From the NCBI GenBank assembly GCA_963754305.1, contig CAVWFR010000051.1, positions 1-64,000 on the forward strand: a DNA stretch of 64,000 bases, read 5' to 3'. Both the position numbers and the translations under genes were made by a program. Source of the stretch: DATEDA01 sp963754305 (GTDB taxonomy: Bacteria; Pseudomonadota; Gammaproteobacteria; Burkholderiales; SG8-39). The notes beneath the pieces are model-generated. The model saw only the letters and a list, made by a program, of their open reading frames with translations. It was not told where the DNA came from and ran no database searches. Within the stretch, counting starts at the first letter, position 1. Each line of letters begins with the position of its first letter. Below, one piece after another: positions 8,527 to 19,556 of the stretch.

Positions 8527-9679
8527 ACGCCGCCTGCGTCCGCGCGAGAAGCGCGTCGATGAACGCGTGGTCGTGATAGACGCCGAAACCGAACCGGATC
8601 CGCCGCCCGCGCCGGTCGGTCCGGACCCCGCACGCGTCGAGCCGGCGCTCCACACCCTCGCCGTCGTCGAGATCGAAAGCGAGGAAGTTACCGCGCGGCA
8701 GGCCCGCCGGAGGCGTGAGCGCGTCGATCGGGAGTGCGGAGAGCTGCGCGTCCGCCAGTCCCGCCAGAAACCGGTACTGCAGCGCTTCGACGTGAGCGTG
8801 GATCTCGACGGGAGTTACGCCGAGGTCGCGCAGCCAGCGCATCACCGCGTTGAAGCGGTAGAGGCCCGAGGCGTCGAACGTCGAGCCCCAGAAGCGCATC
8901 GCGGCCTCACCGTACCCCACCGCGTCACCCTGGGCACCGCTCAATCGTCCGAAGTCGGAGAACCAGCCGGTGTGGACGGGCTTCAGCTCGCAGCCTTGCG
9001 GGATCGACATGAAGCATGCGCCTTCGCCCGCCTGCGCGTACTTGTAGCCGCCCGCCAGGTAGAAGATCCGCGGGCCGAGGCGTGCGAGATCGACCGGGAT
9101 CGCCATGAAAGCGTGATAACCGTCGATCGCGACGATCGCCTCGGGCGAGGCGCGCGACAGCAACGCCTCCAGGCCTTCGACGACGAACGCGGAGTCGAAG
9201 AACACCTGCGAGAGGAACACCATGTCGTAGCGATGCGTGAGCGCATGGTGGAAGCGCTCGTGGAAGCTCGCGTACGGCTCGACCGGGACACGTGTGACCG
9301 CGAGACGGCCGGTCTCCTCGAGCCGGCGCGTCTGGCGGCCGAAGCTGTGGAACTCGCTCCCCGTCGTGAGCACCCGCGGGATGCGCGACCAGTCGAGGCA
9401 GGAGTAGAGCCGCGACACGAACTCGTGTGTGTTCGGCGCGAAGGCGACGAGCGCCGGATCGGGCAGACTCAAAGCCGCGGCGATGTGGCGCTGCGCTTCC
9501 GGCACCGCCTCGCCGAAGACTTTCGCCTGCCACTTGCGGTTGGTGAGCCGCGCCGAGTCCTCCCAGTACCGTAGATGCGCAGCGCGCGTGACATCCGGCC
9601 ACGGGTGGTGGCTGTGCGCAGTGGCGTCCAGCACGTCGCCGATCGACTCCGCAAACACCTTGTAGTGATGCTTAAGCAT
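8519..9679 (-). CDS. Class V (kynureninase-like) PLP-dependent enzyme
   Basis: A 386-residue fold-type I PLP protein. The Schiff-base lysine is K213 in LAGGYKYAQAGEG, preceded by the cofactor-binding Asp in AIDGYHAF (D186). It resembles kynureninase more than cysteine desulfurase, but the canonical kynureninase signature is not complete. The gene overlaps the upstream tryptophan 2,3-dioxygenase by 8 bases, which supports a role in the kynurenine branch, cleaving or transaminating kynurenine. No kynurenine formamidase is visible nearby. Confidence 0.8.
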   Translation of the reverse strand: MLKHHYKVFAESIGDVLDATAHSHHPWPDVTRAAHLRYWEDSARLTNRKWQAKVFGEAVPEAQRHIAAALSLPDPALVAFAPNTHEFVSRLYSCLDWSRIPRVLTTGSEFHSFGRQTRRLEETGRLAVTRVPVEPYASFHERFHHALTHRYDMVFLSQVFFDSAFVVEGLEALLSRASPEAIVAIDGYHAFMAIPVDLARLGPRIFYLAGGYKYAQAGEGACFMSIPQGCELKPVHTGWFSDFGRLSGAQGDAVGYGEAAMRFWGSTFDASGLYRFNAVMRWLRDLGVTPVEIHAHVEALQYRFLAGLADAQLSALPIDALTPPAGLPRGNFLAFDLDDGEGVERRLDACGVRTDRRGRRIRFGFGVYHDHAFIDALLARTQAAFG

Positions 9680-10751
9680 TCCAGCGGAACCCGAGCTGCT
9701 CGCGCAGCTCGGCCGGCAGCGCCGGCAGCAGCGAGCGCGGGATGAGATAAGTTGACAGGTTGAAGAAATCGAGGAAGACGCGATGCGCTTCGACCGTGCG
9801 GCGCAGATAGTCCTGCCCGCTCGAGCCGCCGGTGCCGATCTTCGCGCCGATCATGCGGTGGACCATCAGCGCGTGCCGGTAGCGCCATAGCGAGAGGTTC
9901 TCGTCGATCCCCGCCAGCGCGGTCAGAAGCCGGAACGGGTTCTGCAGAATCGGCTCGTCGCGATAGAGCATGATCATCAGGCCGGCGAGGAACGCCGGGT
10001 AGGAAAGCCGCCGCTCGCCCTGCCGGCGAAGCCCTTCGTACCGATCGGGATCGAACACCGAGTCGAAGCTCGCGCGCGTGCGGTCGAGCTCCTCGAGCTG
10101 GGCGCGTCGTGCGGCATCCGCGAGCTGCGCCTTGCGCTCGATCGTCTCGCGGTCCTCGTCGAGCATGCGCGTGACGTTCGCGCGGTACTCGCGCCAGAAA
10201 TCGAACTCCCGCCAGCTCACGAACGGCATGCGCGCAAGCCACGCCTCGATCACGTCGAACAGGTTCCCCTCCCGCTCGGCGACCCCGACTGCCTTGCGCC
10301 CGGAGGCATCGAGCGCGGTCGCGTAATCGGCCTCGTTGTAGCGCAAGCGCTGGGTGCGCTCGAGCCCGAGCTTGTTCTCGAGCTGCCGGAACTGTGCGCT
10401 CTGGAAGCCCGACGACGGCGCCAGGAGGTTGCGGAAGTCGAGGAAGTCGAGGGGCGTCATCGTCTCCAGCACCTCGATCTGGTCGAGGAGCACGCCCTGG
10501 ATCCTGATCACCCGCTCGAGGTAGTGCAGGGCGCGTCCGACGTCGCGCTCGTTCACGCGCTCCGCGCCCATGATCGCCAGGACCGCGTCGATCTCGTGCA
10601 GGCACTGCTTGAACCAGAGCTCATAGGTCTGGTGGGTGACGATGAACAGCAGCTCGTCGTGCGCCGGGCGGCCGGCTTTCGCGCTCTCGAGCTCCTGACA
10701 GGCGAGGAGCTCGCGGAGCTTCAGATACTTGCCGTAAGTGAGCAGGCTCAT
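9672..10751 (-). CDS. kynA: Tryptophan 2,3-dioxygenase, long form
   Basis: Heme enzyme opening the indole ring of L-tryptophan to N-formylkynurenine. The substrate/heme pocket segment FIVTHQTYELWFKQ holds H40. The heme-ligand segment LWRYRHALMVHRMIG (about 288-302) and the KIGTGGSSG loop (304-312) are intact. At 359 residues it exceeds the usual bacterial TDO (about 280-300). An extra helical region (roughly 135-250, including DFWREYRANVTRMLDED and RRQGERRLSY) resembles animal TDO. The start at the ATG of MSLLTYGKYLKL fits the family; upstream in-frame codons do not. Confidence 0.9.
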   Translation of the reverse strand: MSLLTYGKYLKLRELLACQELESAKAGRPAHDELLFIVTHQTYELWFKQCLHEIDAVLAIMGAERVNERDVGRALHYLERVIRIQGVLLDQIEVLETMTPLDFLDFRNLLAPSSGFQSAQFRQLENKLGLERTQRLRYNEADYATALDASGRKAVGVAEREGNLFDVIEAWLARMPFVSWREFDFWREYRANVTRMLDEDRETIERKAQLADAARRAQLEELDRTRASFDSVFDPDRYEGLRRQGERRLSYPAFLAGLMIMLYRDEPILQNPFRLLTALAGIDENLSLWRYRHALMVHRMIGAKIGTGGSSGQDYLRRTVEAHRVFLDFFNLSTYLIPRSLLPALPAELREQLGFRWNA

Positions 10752-10831
10752 CCGGGGGCGATTATAGGCGGCGGTACCGCCCCGCCCGCTCGCGCGCGCC
10801 GCCCCGCCTCTCGTGGGCATCAGGGCGGACG

Positions 10832-10860
10832 AAAAGGCGGCGGCGCCGCCTCGAGGCGCC
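10832..10860 (-). terminator. Possible terminator of the ATP synthase operon
   Basis: Read on the minus strand, a GGCGCC...GGCGGCGCCGCC self-complementary stretch is followed by GCC and TTTT, 25 bases past the atpC stop. The T run is short, so termination would be weak or Rho-assisted. Confidence 0.35.
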
Positions 10861-10884
10861 TGGTGCGAGGCTTCTAGGGCGAGG

Positions 10885-11307
10885 CTACTTCCGCCCGCGC
10901 AGCTTGCGAATCGCCGCGAGCTGCGCCGCGGCGGCGGCGAACTCGCCCTGCACCTTCGCGATCTGCTCGGCGGAGAGCTGCCCCTTCATCGCCTCTTCGG
11001 CGCGGCTCTTGGCTTCGAGCGCCTTCGCCTCGTCGAGGTCGTGCGCCCGGATCGCGGTGTCGGCGAGGACGGTCACCACGTTCGGCTGTACCTCGAGAAA
11101 GCCGCCCTGGACGAACACCAGCGTCTCCTCGGTCTCGTTCGGCACCTTGATGCGCACCGCGCCGGGCTTGATCTGCGTCAGGAGCGGGGTGTGCTGCGGG
11201 TAGATGCCGAGCTCGCCCGCGACGCCCGGCAGCACGACGAACTCCGCCTCGCCGGAGAAGATCGACTCCTCGGCGCTGACGACGTCGACATGGATGGTGT
11301 GTGCCAC
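10885..11307 (-). CDS. atpC: ATP synthase F1 epsilon subunit
   Basis: Epsilon is part of the central stalk and inhibits ATP hydrolysis. The 140-residue protein has the N-terminal beta-sandwich (HIDVVSAEESIFSG-like block, then GELGIYPQHTPLLTQIKPG) and the C-terminal two-helix domain (LDEAKALEAKSRAEEAM). Last gene of the operon, 10 bases after atpD. Confidence 0.95.
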   Translation of the reverse strand: MAHTIHVDVVSAEESIFSGEAEFVVLPGVAGELGIYPQHTPLLTQIKPGAVRIKVPNETEETLVFVQGGFLEVQPNVVTVLADTAIRAHDLDEAKALEAKSRAEEAMKGQLSAEQIAKVQGEFAAAAAQLAAIRKLRGRK

Positions 11308-11317
11308 GAGCTCCCCG

Positions 11318-12751
<1,434 letters not shown>

Positions 12752-12836
12752 GTCAGTTCCTCAGATGCAAAAAATCTCAACAGCCTCTGACTTGGGGGAT
12801 CTGGAAGGGGGCATGCCCGCTTCTTCAACACCCTGC

Positions 12837-13727
12837 CTAGACCGCCGCCGCGCCGCCGACGATCTCGGCCAGCTCTTTCGTGATCGCCGCCTGCCGGGTC
12901 TTGTTCAGCACCAACGTCAGCTCGTTGATGATGTCGCCCGCGTTGTCGGAGGCCGCCTTCATCGCCACCATCCGCGCCGACTGCTCGGAGGCCATGTTCT
13001 CGGTGAGCGCCTGGTAGATCATCGCCTCGATGTAGCGCGTGAGCAGGCCGTCGAGCACCGCCTTCGCGTCCGGCTCGTAGATGTAGTCCCACGAATGGCT
13101 ATCGCCGATGGCGGTGTCGATGATGTTCCCGGCGGGGCTCTGCGCGAAGTGGAGCGGCAGGAGCTGAATCACCATCGGCTCCTGCTTCATGGTGTTGATG
13201 AAGCGGGTGGTCAGGACAAAGAGCTGGTCGATCCTGCCGTCGCGATAGGCGTCGAGCTGCACCTTCGTCGGCCCGATGAGCTTGTCGATGTGGGGCCGGT
13301 CGCCGAGCTGCACCGCCTGCGACACGACGCTCGCGCCGAGCCGCTGCATGAAGCCGAGGCCCCTGGTGCCGAGCGCGGTGACCTGGATGCCCTTGCCCTC
13401 GTTCTGCCACTCCTTGATCCGGCCGAGCGCGAGCCGCAGCGCATTGGTGTTCAGGCCGCCGCACAGCCCCTTGTCGGTGGTGATGACGATCAGGCCGACG
13501 TTCTTCACCGCATCGCGCTTGACGATGAACGGGTGCTTGTACTCGGGGTTCGCCTTGGAGAGGTGGCCCGCGATCTGCCAGATCCGGGACACGTACGGCC
13601 GCGTCTGGCGCATGCGGTCCTGCGCCTTCTTCATCTTCGACGCCGCCACCATCTCCATCGCCTTGGTGATCTTGCGCGTGTTTTGCACGCTCTTGATCTT
13701 GTTGCGGATTTCCTTGGTGCCCGCCAC
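12837..13727 (-). CDS. atpG: ATP synthase F1 gamma subunit
   Basis: Rotor shaft coupling c-ring rotation to catalysis. It starts with the family signature MAGTKEIRNKIKSVQNTRKI and ends with ITKELAEIVGGA, the paired terminal helices of the coiled coil. The 296-residue length is normal. It lies 16 bases after atpA; an 85-base gap separates it from atpD. Confidence 0.96.
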   Translation of the reverse strand: MAGTKEIRNKIKSVQNTRKITKAMEMVAASKMKKAQDRMRQTRPYVSRIWQIAGHLSKANPEYKHPFIVKRDAVKNVGLIVITTDKGLCGGLNTNALRLALGRIKEWQNEGKGIQVTALGTRGLGFMQRLGASVVSQAVQLGDRPHIDKLIGPTKVQLDAYRDGRIDQLFVLTTRFINTMKQEPMVIQLLPLHFAQSPAGNIIDTAIGDSHSWDYIYEPDAKAVLDGLLTRYIEAMIYQALTENMASEQSARMVAMKAASDNAGDIINELTLVLNKTRQAAITKELAEIVGGAAAV

Positions 13728-13743
13728 TGGAGCCGCCTCGCGC

Positions 13744-15288
<1,545 letters not shown>

Positions 15289-15306
15289 TGAGTTAGCTCC
15301 TAAACA

Positions 15307-15843
15307 TCAAACTTTGGCGAGCGCGGCGGCCATGGCCGCGAGCTTGCCCCGCACCGAGCCGTCGATCACTTCGTCGCCGACGGCGACCGTCACGCCGCCG
15401 ATGAGCGCCTCGTCGACCGAGACGCGCGGATTGATCCGGCGCTTGAAGCGTGCTTCGAGATCCTGCACCAACGCGGCGAGCTGCGCATCGTCGAGCGCGA
15501 ACGCGGTCGCGATCTCGGCGTCGACGACGCCCTCGCGCTCGTTCTTGAGCGTCTCGAAACTCTCGCGGATCTCGGGCAGGAGCGCGACGCGGCCGTTCTC
15601 GATCAGGACGCGCAGCAGGTTCTGCGCCTCCTTCGGCAGATCGCCGGATGCGCCGGCGATCACACCGTAGAGCTGGTCGGGGTCGACGTTGGGATCGCCG
15701 ACGATCTCGGCGACCGCGGGATTCGCGGCGATCGCAGCGAGCCGGGCGATCACATCCGCCCACGCGGCGAGCCGGCCTTCGCCGTCGGCGACCTTGAAGA
15801 CCGCCTCCGCGTACGGCCGCGCGATCGTCGCGATCTCGGCCAT
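15307..15843 (-). CDS. atpH: ATP synthase F1 delta subunit
   Basis: Delta connects F1 to the b-subunit stator. The 178-residue protein has the N-terminal ARPYAEAVFKVA helix and the C-terminal signature RRINPRVSVDEALIGGVTV followed by GDEVIDGSVRGKL. It starts 4 bases after the atpF stop. Confidence 0.95.
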   Translation of the reverse strand: MAEIATIARPYAEAVFKVADGEGRLAAWADVIARLAAIAANPAVAEIVGDPNVDPDQLYGVIAGASGDLPKEAQNLLRVLIENGRVALLPEIRESFETLKNEREGVVDAEIATAFALDDAQLAALVQDLEARFKRRINPRVSVDEALIGGVTVAVGDEVIDGSVRGKLAAMAAALAKV

Positions 15844-15847
15844 GGCG

Positions 15848-16321
15848 CTACTTCAGCTCGCTCTTGAGACCGGCGAGCATCTGCCCGTGGACCTTGGCGT
15901 CGACCTCGCGGCGCAGGATCTTCTCGGCGCCGGCGACGGCGAGCGAGGCGACCTGCTCGCGCAGCTGCTCCTTCGCGCGTGCGACTTCCTGCACGATCTC
16001 CGCCTTCGCGCCGGCGACGAGGCGATCGCCCTCGGCCTTGGCGGCCGCTTTGGCCTCCTCGATCATCTGCGCCGCGCGTCTTTCGGCCGCACCGATGATC
16101 TCCTGGGCGCGGCCGCGGGCGCCGGCGAGCTCGGCCTCGGAGCGCTTTGCAGCCTCCAGGAGCTCCTGCCGCCCGCGTTCCCCCGCAGCGAGTCCCTCGG
16201 CGATCTTCTTCTGGCGTTCCTCGATCGCGCGCAGCATGTACGGCCATATGAAGTGGGCCGTGAACCAGATAAAGATCGCAAACGCGATCGCTTGGGCGAT
16301 CAGCGTCATGTTGATGTTCAT
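15848..16321 (-). CDS. atpF: ATP synthase Fo b subunit
   Basis: Peripheral stalk subunit with one N-terminal membrane helix (AIAFAIFIWFTAHFIWPYML) and a long charged coiled coil rich in Ala, Glu and Lys. Length 157 residues, as usual. A single b gene is present, as expected outside phototrophs. Confidence 0.96.
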   Translation of the reverse strand: MNINMTLIAQAIAFAIFIWFTAHFIWPYMLRAIEERQKKIAEGLAAGERGRQELLEAAKRSEAELAGARGRAQEIIGAAERRAAQMIEEAKAAAKAEGDRLVAGAKAEIVQEVARAKEQLREQVASLAVAGAEKILRREVDAKVHGQMLAGLKSELK

Positions 16322-16358
16322 CGCGCCTCCCGATTCCCTCGTCCAAACCGCCCGCGCG

Positions 16359-16634
16359 CTAGCCCTGGATGACGGCCAGCAGTGGGTTGCCGAACGCGAA
16401 CAGCATCGCGAGCCCCACGCCGATGATGAACGAGGCGTCGATCAGGCCGAGGAGCAGGAACACCTTGCCCTGCAGCGTCGGGATCATCTCGGGCTGGCGT
16501 GCTGCGCCCTCGAGGAAGCGACTGCACATAATTCCTACCCCGATGCACGCACCAGCCGCGCCGAGGCCGATCATCAGCCCGATGCCGACCCCGGTATACG
16601 CCTGGATGAGCGCGAGAAACTGCATCTTTTCCAT
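16359..16634 (-). CDS. atpE: ATP synthase Fo c subunit
   Basis: A two-helix proteolipid forming the rotor ring. The first helix is glycine-rich (GLGAAGACIGVG), the polar loop is RQPE, and the proton-carrying carboxylate is D66 in LGLIDASF. The Q/ES ligand set of sodium-dependent rings is absent, so proton coupling is inferred. Length 91 residues. Confidence 0.97.
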   Translation of the reverse strand: MEKMQFLALIQAYTGVGIGLMIGLGAAGACIGVGIMCSRFLEGAARQPEMIPTLQGKVFLLLGLIDASFIIGVGLAMLFAFGNPLLAVIQG

Positions 16635-16700
16635 GACTATCCCTTCTTTATGTGTGCTGGTCTTCGCGACCGATGGTTATTACAGCGGATTCAGAGTGCG

Positions 16701-17513
16701 CTAGTGGTGCTCGTGAGCCATGGCGAGGTACACGACCGTCAGCATCATGAAGATGAACGCCTGCAGCACGACGATCAGGATGTGGAAGATCGCCCAACCG
16801 CCCGCGAGGACGGCGCCGAAGATGGTCCCGACCAGGCCGGTGGCGGCCCAGATCCAGAGCAGGATGAAAATGATCTCGCCCGCGTACATGTTGCCGTACA
16901 GCCGCAGCGAGTGGGAGAGCGGCTTCGAGATGTACTCGACCGCGTTGAAGAGGAGGTTGGCCGGCCAGAGCAGCGGATTCGATCCGAACGGCGTGCAGAA
17001 GAGCTCGTGGATCCAGCCCCCGAGGCCCTTGACCTTGATGCTGAAATAGATCATGAGCAACCACACCGACAGGGCGAGCGCGAACGTCGTATTGACGTCG
17101 GCCGTCGGCACCGGTCGCCAGTTGGGCTGGTGCAGGACGTGCTCCGAGAACCACGCGATCCAGTCCACCGGAATGAAGTCCATCGCGTTCATCAGCAGTA
17201 CCCACACGAACACCGTGAGCGCGACCGGCGCAATGAAGCGGTGGCGGTCGCCCTGCGTGAAGATGCCCTTCACCTGATCATCGATGAACTCGATGGCGAG
17301 CTCGATGAAGGCCTGCCGTTTTCCCGGCACGCCCGAGGTCGCGCCTCGTACCGCCCACCAGAGGAACCCGAACGCGACGACGCCGAGCACGAGCGACGTG
17401 GCGAACGTGTCGACGTGCAGCGTCCAGAAGCCGCCGTCGTTGAACTGCTTGGCGTTGAACGCGAGGTGGTGCTTGATGTACTCGGTCGGGGTCAGCTGCT
17501 CTGCGGCGGCCAT
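16701..17513 (-). CDS. atpB: ATP synthase Fo a subunit
   Basis: Membrane stator forming the two proton half-channels. The essential arginine is R204 in PLSHSLRLYGNMYAGE. Multiple membrane helices are evident (VLGVVAFGFLWWAV, APVALTVFVWVLLMNAMDFI, IIFILLWIWAATGLVGTIFG). The 270-residue length and start fit; it overlaps nothing and is 21 bases after atpI. Confidence 0.96.
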   Translation of the reverse strand: MAAAEQLTPTEYIKHHLAFNAKQFNDGGFWTLHVDTFATSLVLGVVAFGFLWWAVRGATSGVPGKRQAFIELAIEFIDDQVKGIFTQGDRHRFIAPVALTVFVWVLLMNAMDFIPVDWIAWFSEHVLHQPNWRPVPTADVNTTFALALSVWLLMIYFSIKVKGLGGWIHELFCTPFGSNPLLWPANLLFNAVEYISKPLSHSLRLYGNMYAGEIIFILLWIWAATGLVGTIFGAVLAGGWAIFHILIVVLQAFIFMMLTVVYLAMAHEHH

Positions 17514-17534
17514 TTCGCCAGGCCTTTCACGGTG

Positions 17535-17903
17535 TCATGCGTCCCGGACGAGCCCTGCCATCGAAAGGATCACCGCGCAGACCAGAAACGATCCGACGAC
17601 CCAGACCACGACAGCGTCCTTGTATGTTGTCAGTACGAGCCACAGCAGCACGACGATCACGCCGATTTTCGCCGCCTCGGCGCGGAGGACGGCGAGCAAA
17701 GCAAGCGATGCCGACCGGGTGCCCCCAAGCGAGGCGAGCGAGGCGAAGACTATGGTCGCCGCGATGCTGATGCTCCCCCCGAGCGCCGCCGAGACCGCGC
17801 CCGGTACCGCCGAGACCACTAAGGCAACCGCCGCGAGCCCGATGGTGGCGATGCCCTGCCACCACAAGACGACGCGAATCGGCCTTATCCTCAGGAGTCG
17901 CAT
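17535..17903 (-). CDS. atpI: ATP synthase assembly protein I
   Basis: A small four-helix membrane protein that helps assemble the c-ring. Residues 1-122 show four hydrophobic segments (VVLWWQGIATIGLAAVALVV, ISIAATIVFASLAS, IGVIVVLLWLVLTTY, VVWVVGSFLVCAVILS). Sequence conservation is low in this family, and the assignment rests on position as first gene of the atp operon and on topology. Confidence 0.85.
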   Translation of the reverse strand: MRLLRIRPIRVVLWWQGIATIGLAAVALVVSAVPGAVSAALGGSISIAATIVFASLASLGGTRSASLALLAVLRAEAAKIGVIVVLLWLVLTTYKDAVVVWVVGSFLVCAVILSMAGLVRDA

Positions 17904-17933
17904 TACCGAGCCGGCGGCCCGCAGAACCGCGCG

Positions 17934-17963
17934 ATTTTAGAGGGGTTTGGCGCATTGCGTCAA
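17934..17963 (-). promoter_or_regulatory. Sigma-70 promoter of the ATP synthase operon
   Basis: On the minus strand a TTGACG -35 (17963-17958) and a TAAAAT -10 (17939-17934) are 18 bases apart, about 31 bases before the atpI start. Both hexamers match consensus in five of six positions. Confidence 0.7.
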
Positions 17964-18001
17964 ACCTGAAGGCCGGGTGGCCCGCACGCGCGTGCGAACG
18001 G

Positions 18002-18030
18002 TGGACAGCGCCGCCGTGCGGTCGTAGATT
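18002..18030 (+). promoter_or_regulatory. Promoter for the alpha/beta hydrolase - VOC pair
   Basis: TGGACA (18002-18007) and TAGATT (18025-18030) are separated by exactly 17 bases and lie 28 bases before the ATG at 18058. It is divergent from the atp promoter in the same 154-base gap. Confidence 0.5.
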
Positions 18031-18057
18031 GAGCGCCCGCACCCCGGAGCACCGCGA

Positions 18058-18906
18058 ATGTCCAGCGCGCATCGAAACGGCACCTGCCTGTCGGGCGACG
18101 TCACGCTCTTCTATCGCCGCTTCGGCGCCCCCGGCGGCACGCCCGTCCTCATCGTGCACGGGCTCTCTTACTTCTCGTACGACTGGGTCGGCATCGCCGC
18201 GGAGCTCGCGGGCGACCGCGAGGTCGTCGCGATGGACATGCGGGGCTTCGGCGATTCGACGTGGAGCCCAGCGCGCGACTATGCGGTGCCCACGATGGCC
18301 GGCGACATCGTCACGCTGCTCGACCAGCTCGGATGGCCGCGCGCCATCCTCCTCGCGCACTCGATGGGCGGGCGGAACTCGAGCTACTGCGCGGCGAAGA
18401 ACCCCGCAAGAGTCGCCGGGCTCGCGCTGGTCGATTACTCGCCCGAGAACGCGCCGGCCGGCTCCAAGCGCGTGACCGACGCGGTCGCCGGGCAGCCGGA
18501 TGTGTTCGCGGGTGTCGAGCAGGCGATGCGCTACTTCGGCGTGCCGTCGGACTCGCCGAAGCGCGCACGATTCGAGGCGTATCTCCGCCCCGTTCCCGGC
18601 GGCGTGCAGGTCAAACGCGATCTGCACTTTCGCGATCAATTCCGGCGCGCGAAGGACACTGGCGAGCGGCCGAAACAGGGCGTCGACATGTGGCAGGTGC
18701 TCGGCGAGCTGGCGTGCCCGACGCTCGTGATCCGCGGCGCGCAGTCCGACATGTTCGCCACGGAGACGGTCGACAAGGTTCGGGCCGCGAATCCGCGCAT
18801 CCGGGTGGTCGAGGTCGACGGCGGCCACAACATTCCCGGCGACAACCCGCAGGGGCTGCTCGCGGCGCTCCGGCCGTTCGTATCCGAGCTCGAAACCAAG
18901 CCATGA
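18058..18906 (+). CDS. Alpha/beta-fold hydrolase
   Basis: A 282-residue hydrolase with the oxyanion motif VHGLS, the nucleophile elbow AHSMGGR (Ser), an acid in the IRGAQSDMF segment and the catalytic histidine in DGGHNIPGDNP. Proteins of this subgroup hydrolyse C-C or ester bonds in aromatic catabolism, but substrate is not readable. It is coupled by ATGA to the downstream VOC gene, so both probably act on one pathway fed by the following TRAP transporter. Confidence 0.85.
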   Translation: MSSAHRNGTCLSGDVTLFYRRFGAPGGTPVLIVHGLSYFSYDWVGIAAELAGDREVVAMDMRGFGDSTWSPARDYAVPTMAGDIVTLLDQLGWPRAILLAHSMGGRNSSYCAAKNPARVAGLALVDYSPENAPAGSKRVTDAVAGQPDVFAGVEQAMRYFGVPSDSPKRARFEAYLRPVPGGVQVKRDLHFRDQFRRAKDTGERPKQGVDMWQVLGELACPTLVIRGAQSDMFATETVDKVRAANPRIRVVEVDGGHNIPGDNPQGLLAALRPFVSELETKP

Positions 18907-19487
18907 GCGCGCTCGCCCCCGTCCCCACCCGCGGGATCGACCATCTCGCCTTCGTCACCGACGACCTTCCCGCGACGATGGCGTTCTACACCCGCGTCGT
19001 CGGCATGCAGCTCGTGCACGTGCGGCGCGTGCCGTTCGAGCGCGACCGCGGCCAGCCGCCGTACGACAACCTGCGGCATTACTTCTTCAACATGGGCGGC
19101 GACTCGCTGCTTGCGTTCTTCGAGTACCCGGAAGGGCTCGCGCGGCAGAACCGCGACCTGCCGGGCGGCATGCAGCACGTCGCGTTCCACGTGCCGCCGG
19201 AGCGCTTCGATGCGCTCGTCGAGCGCGTGCGCTCGCACGGCGTCAACGTCATCGGTCCGGTCCCGCTGGGCGGCCGGTTCTGGTCGGCGTACTTCTTCGA
19301 CCCGAACGGTATCCGCCTGGAGCTCGCGACGAGCCGCGCTCCCGCAGAGCTCGGCGTGGTCGCCTCGGTGCTGCAGACCGAAGCGGAGGCCCGGGCCGAG
19401 CTCGCAACGCTTTTTTCCGACCCGGCGGTCGTCGAATCGTGGCTGGCGAAGATGCCCCTCGCCAAGGAAGCTCACGCGCCGGCGTGA
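18903..19487 (+). CDS. VOC-family metalloenzyme (glyoxalase/extradiol dioxygenase fold)
   Basis: The 194-residue protein has two VOC half-domains: GIDHLAFVTDDLPATMAFYT with metal-ligand His, and MQHVAFHVPPERFDALVE followed by AYFFDPNGIRLELAT with the metal-ligand Glu. Function may be ring cleavage, isomerisation or lyase chemistry. The ATG overlaps the previous stop (18903-18906). Its C-terminal extension (about 50 residues) is poorly conserved. Confidence 0.8.
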   Translation: MSALAPVPTRGIDHLAFVTDDLPATMAFYTRVVGMQLVHVRRVPFERDRGQPPYDNLRHYFFNMGGDSLLAFFEYPEGLARQNRDLPGGMQHVAFHVPPERFDALVERVRSHGVNVIGPVPLGGRFWSAYFFDPNGIRLELATSRAPAELGVVASVLQTEAEARAELATLFSDPAVVESWLAKMPLAKEAHAPA

Positions 19488-19511
19488 GGGCTTGCACGCT
19501 GGCCGCGCCCC

Positions 19512-19517
19512 TATAAT
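19512..19517 (+). promoter_or_regulatory. Consensus -10 element before the first TRAP operon
   Basis: A perfect TATAAT lies 39 bases before the dctP start. A TTGCAC upstream (19493-19498) is spaced only 13-14 bases away, so the -35 is weak or activator-assisted. Confidence 0.45.
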
Positions 19518-19556
19518 CCCGCGCCAGCATTCATTGACCAGAGGAGGAGTGAGGAG

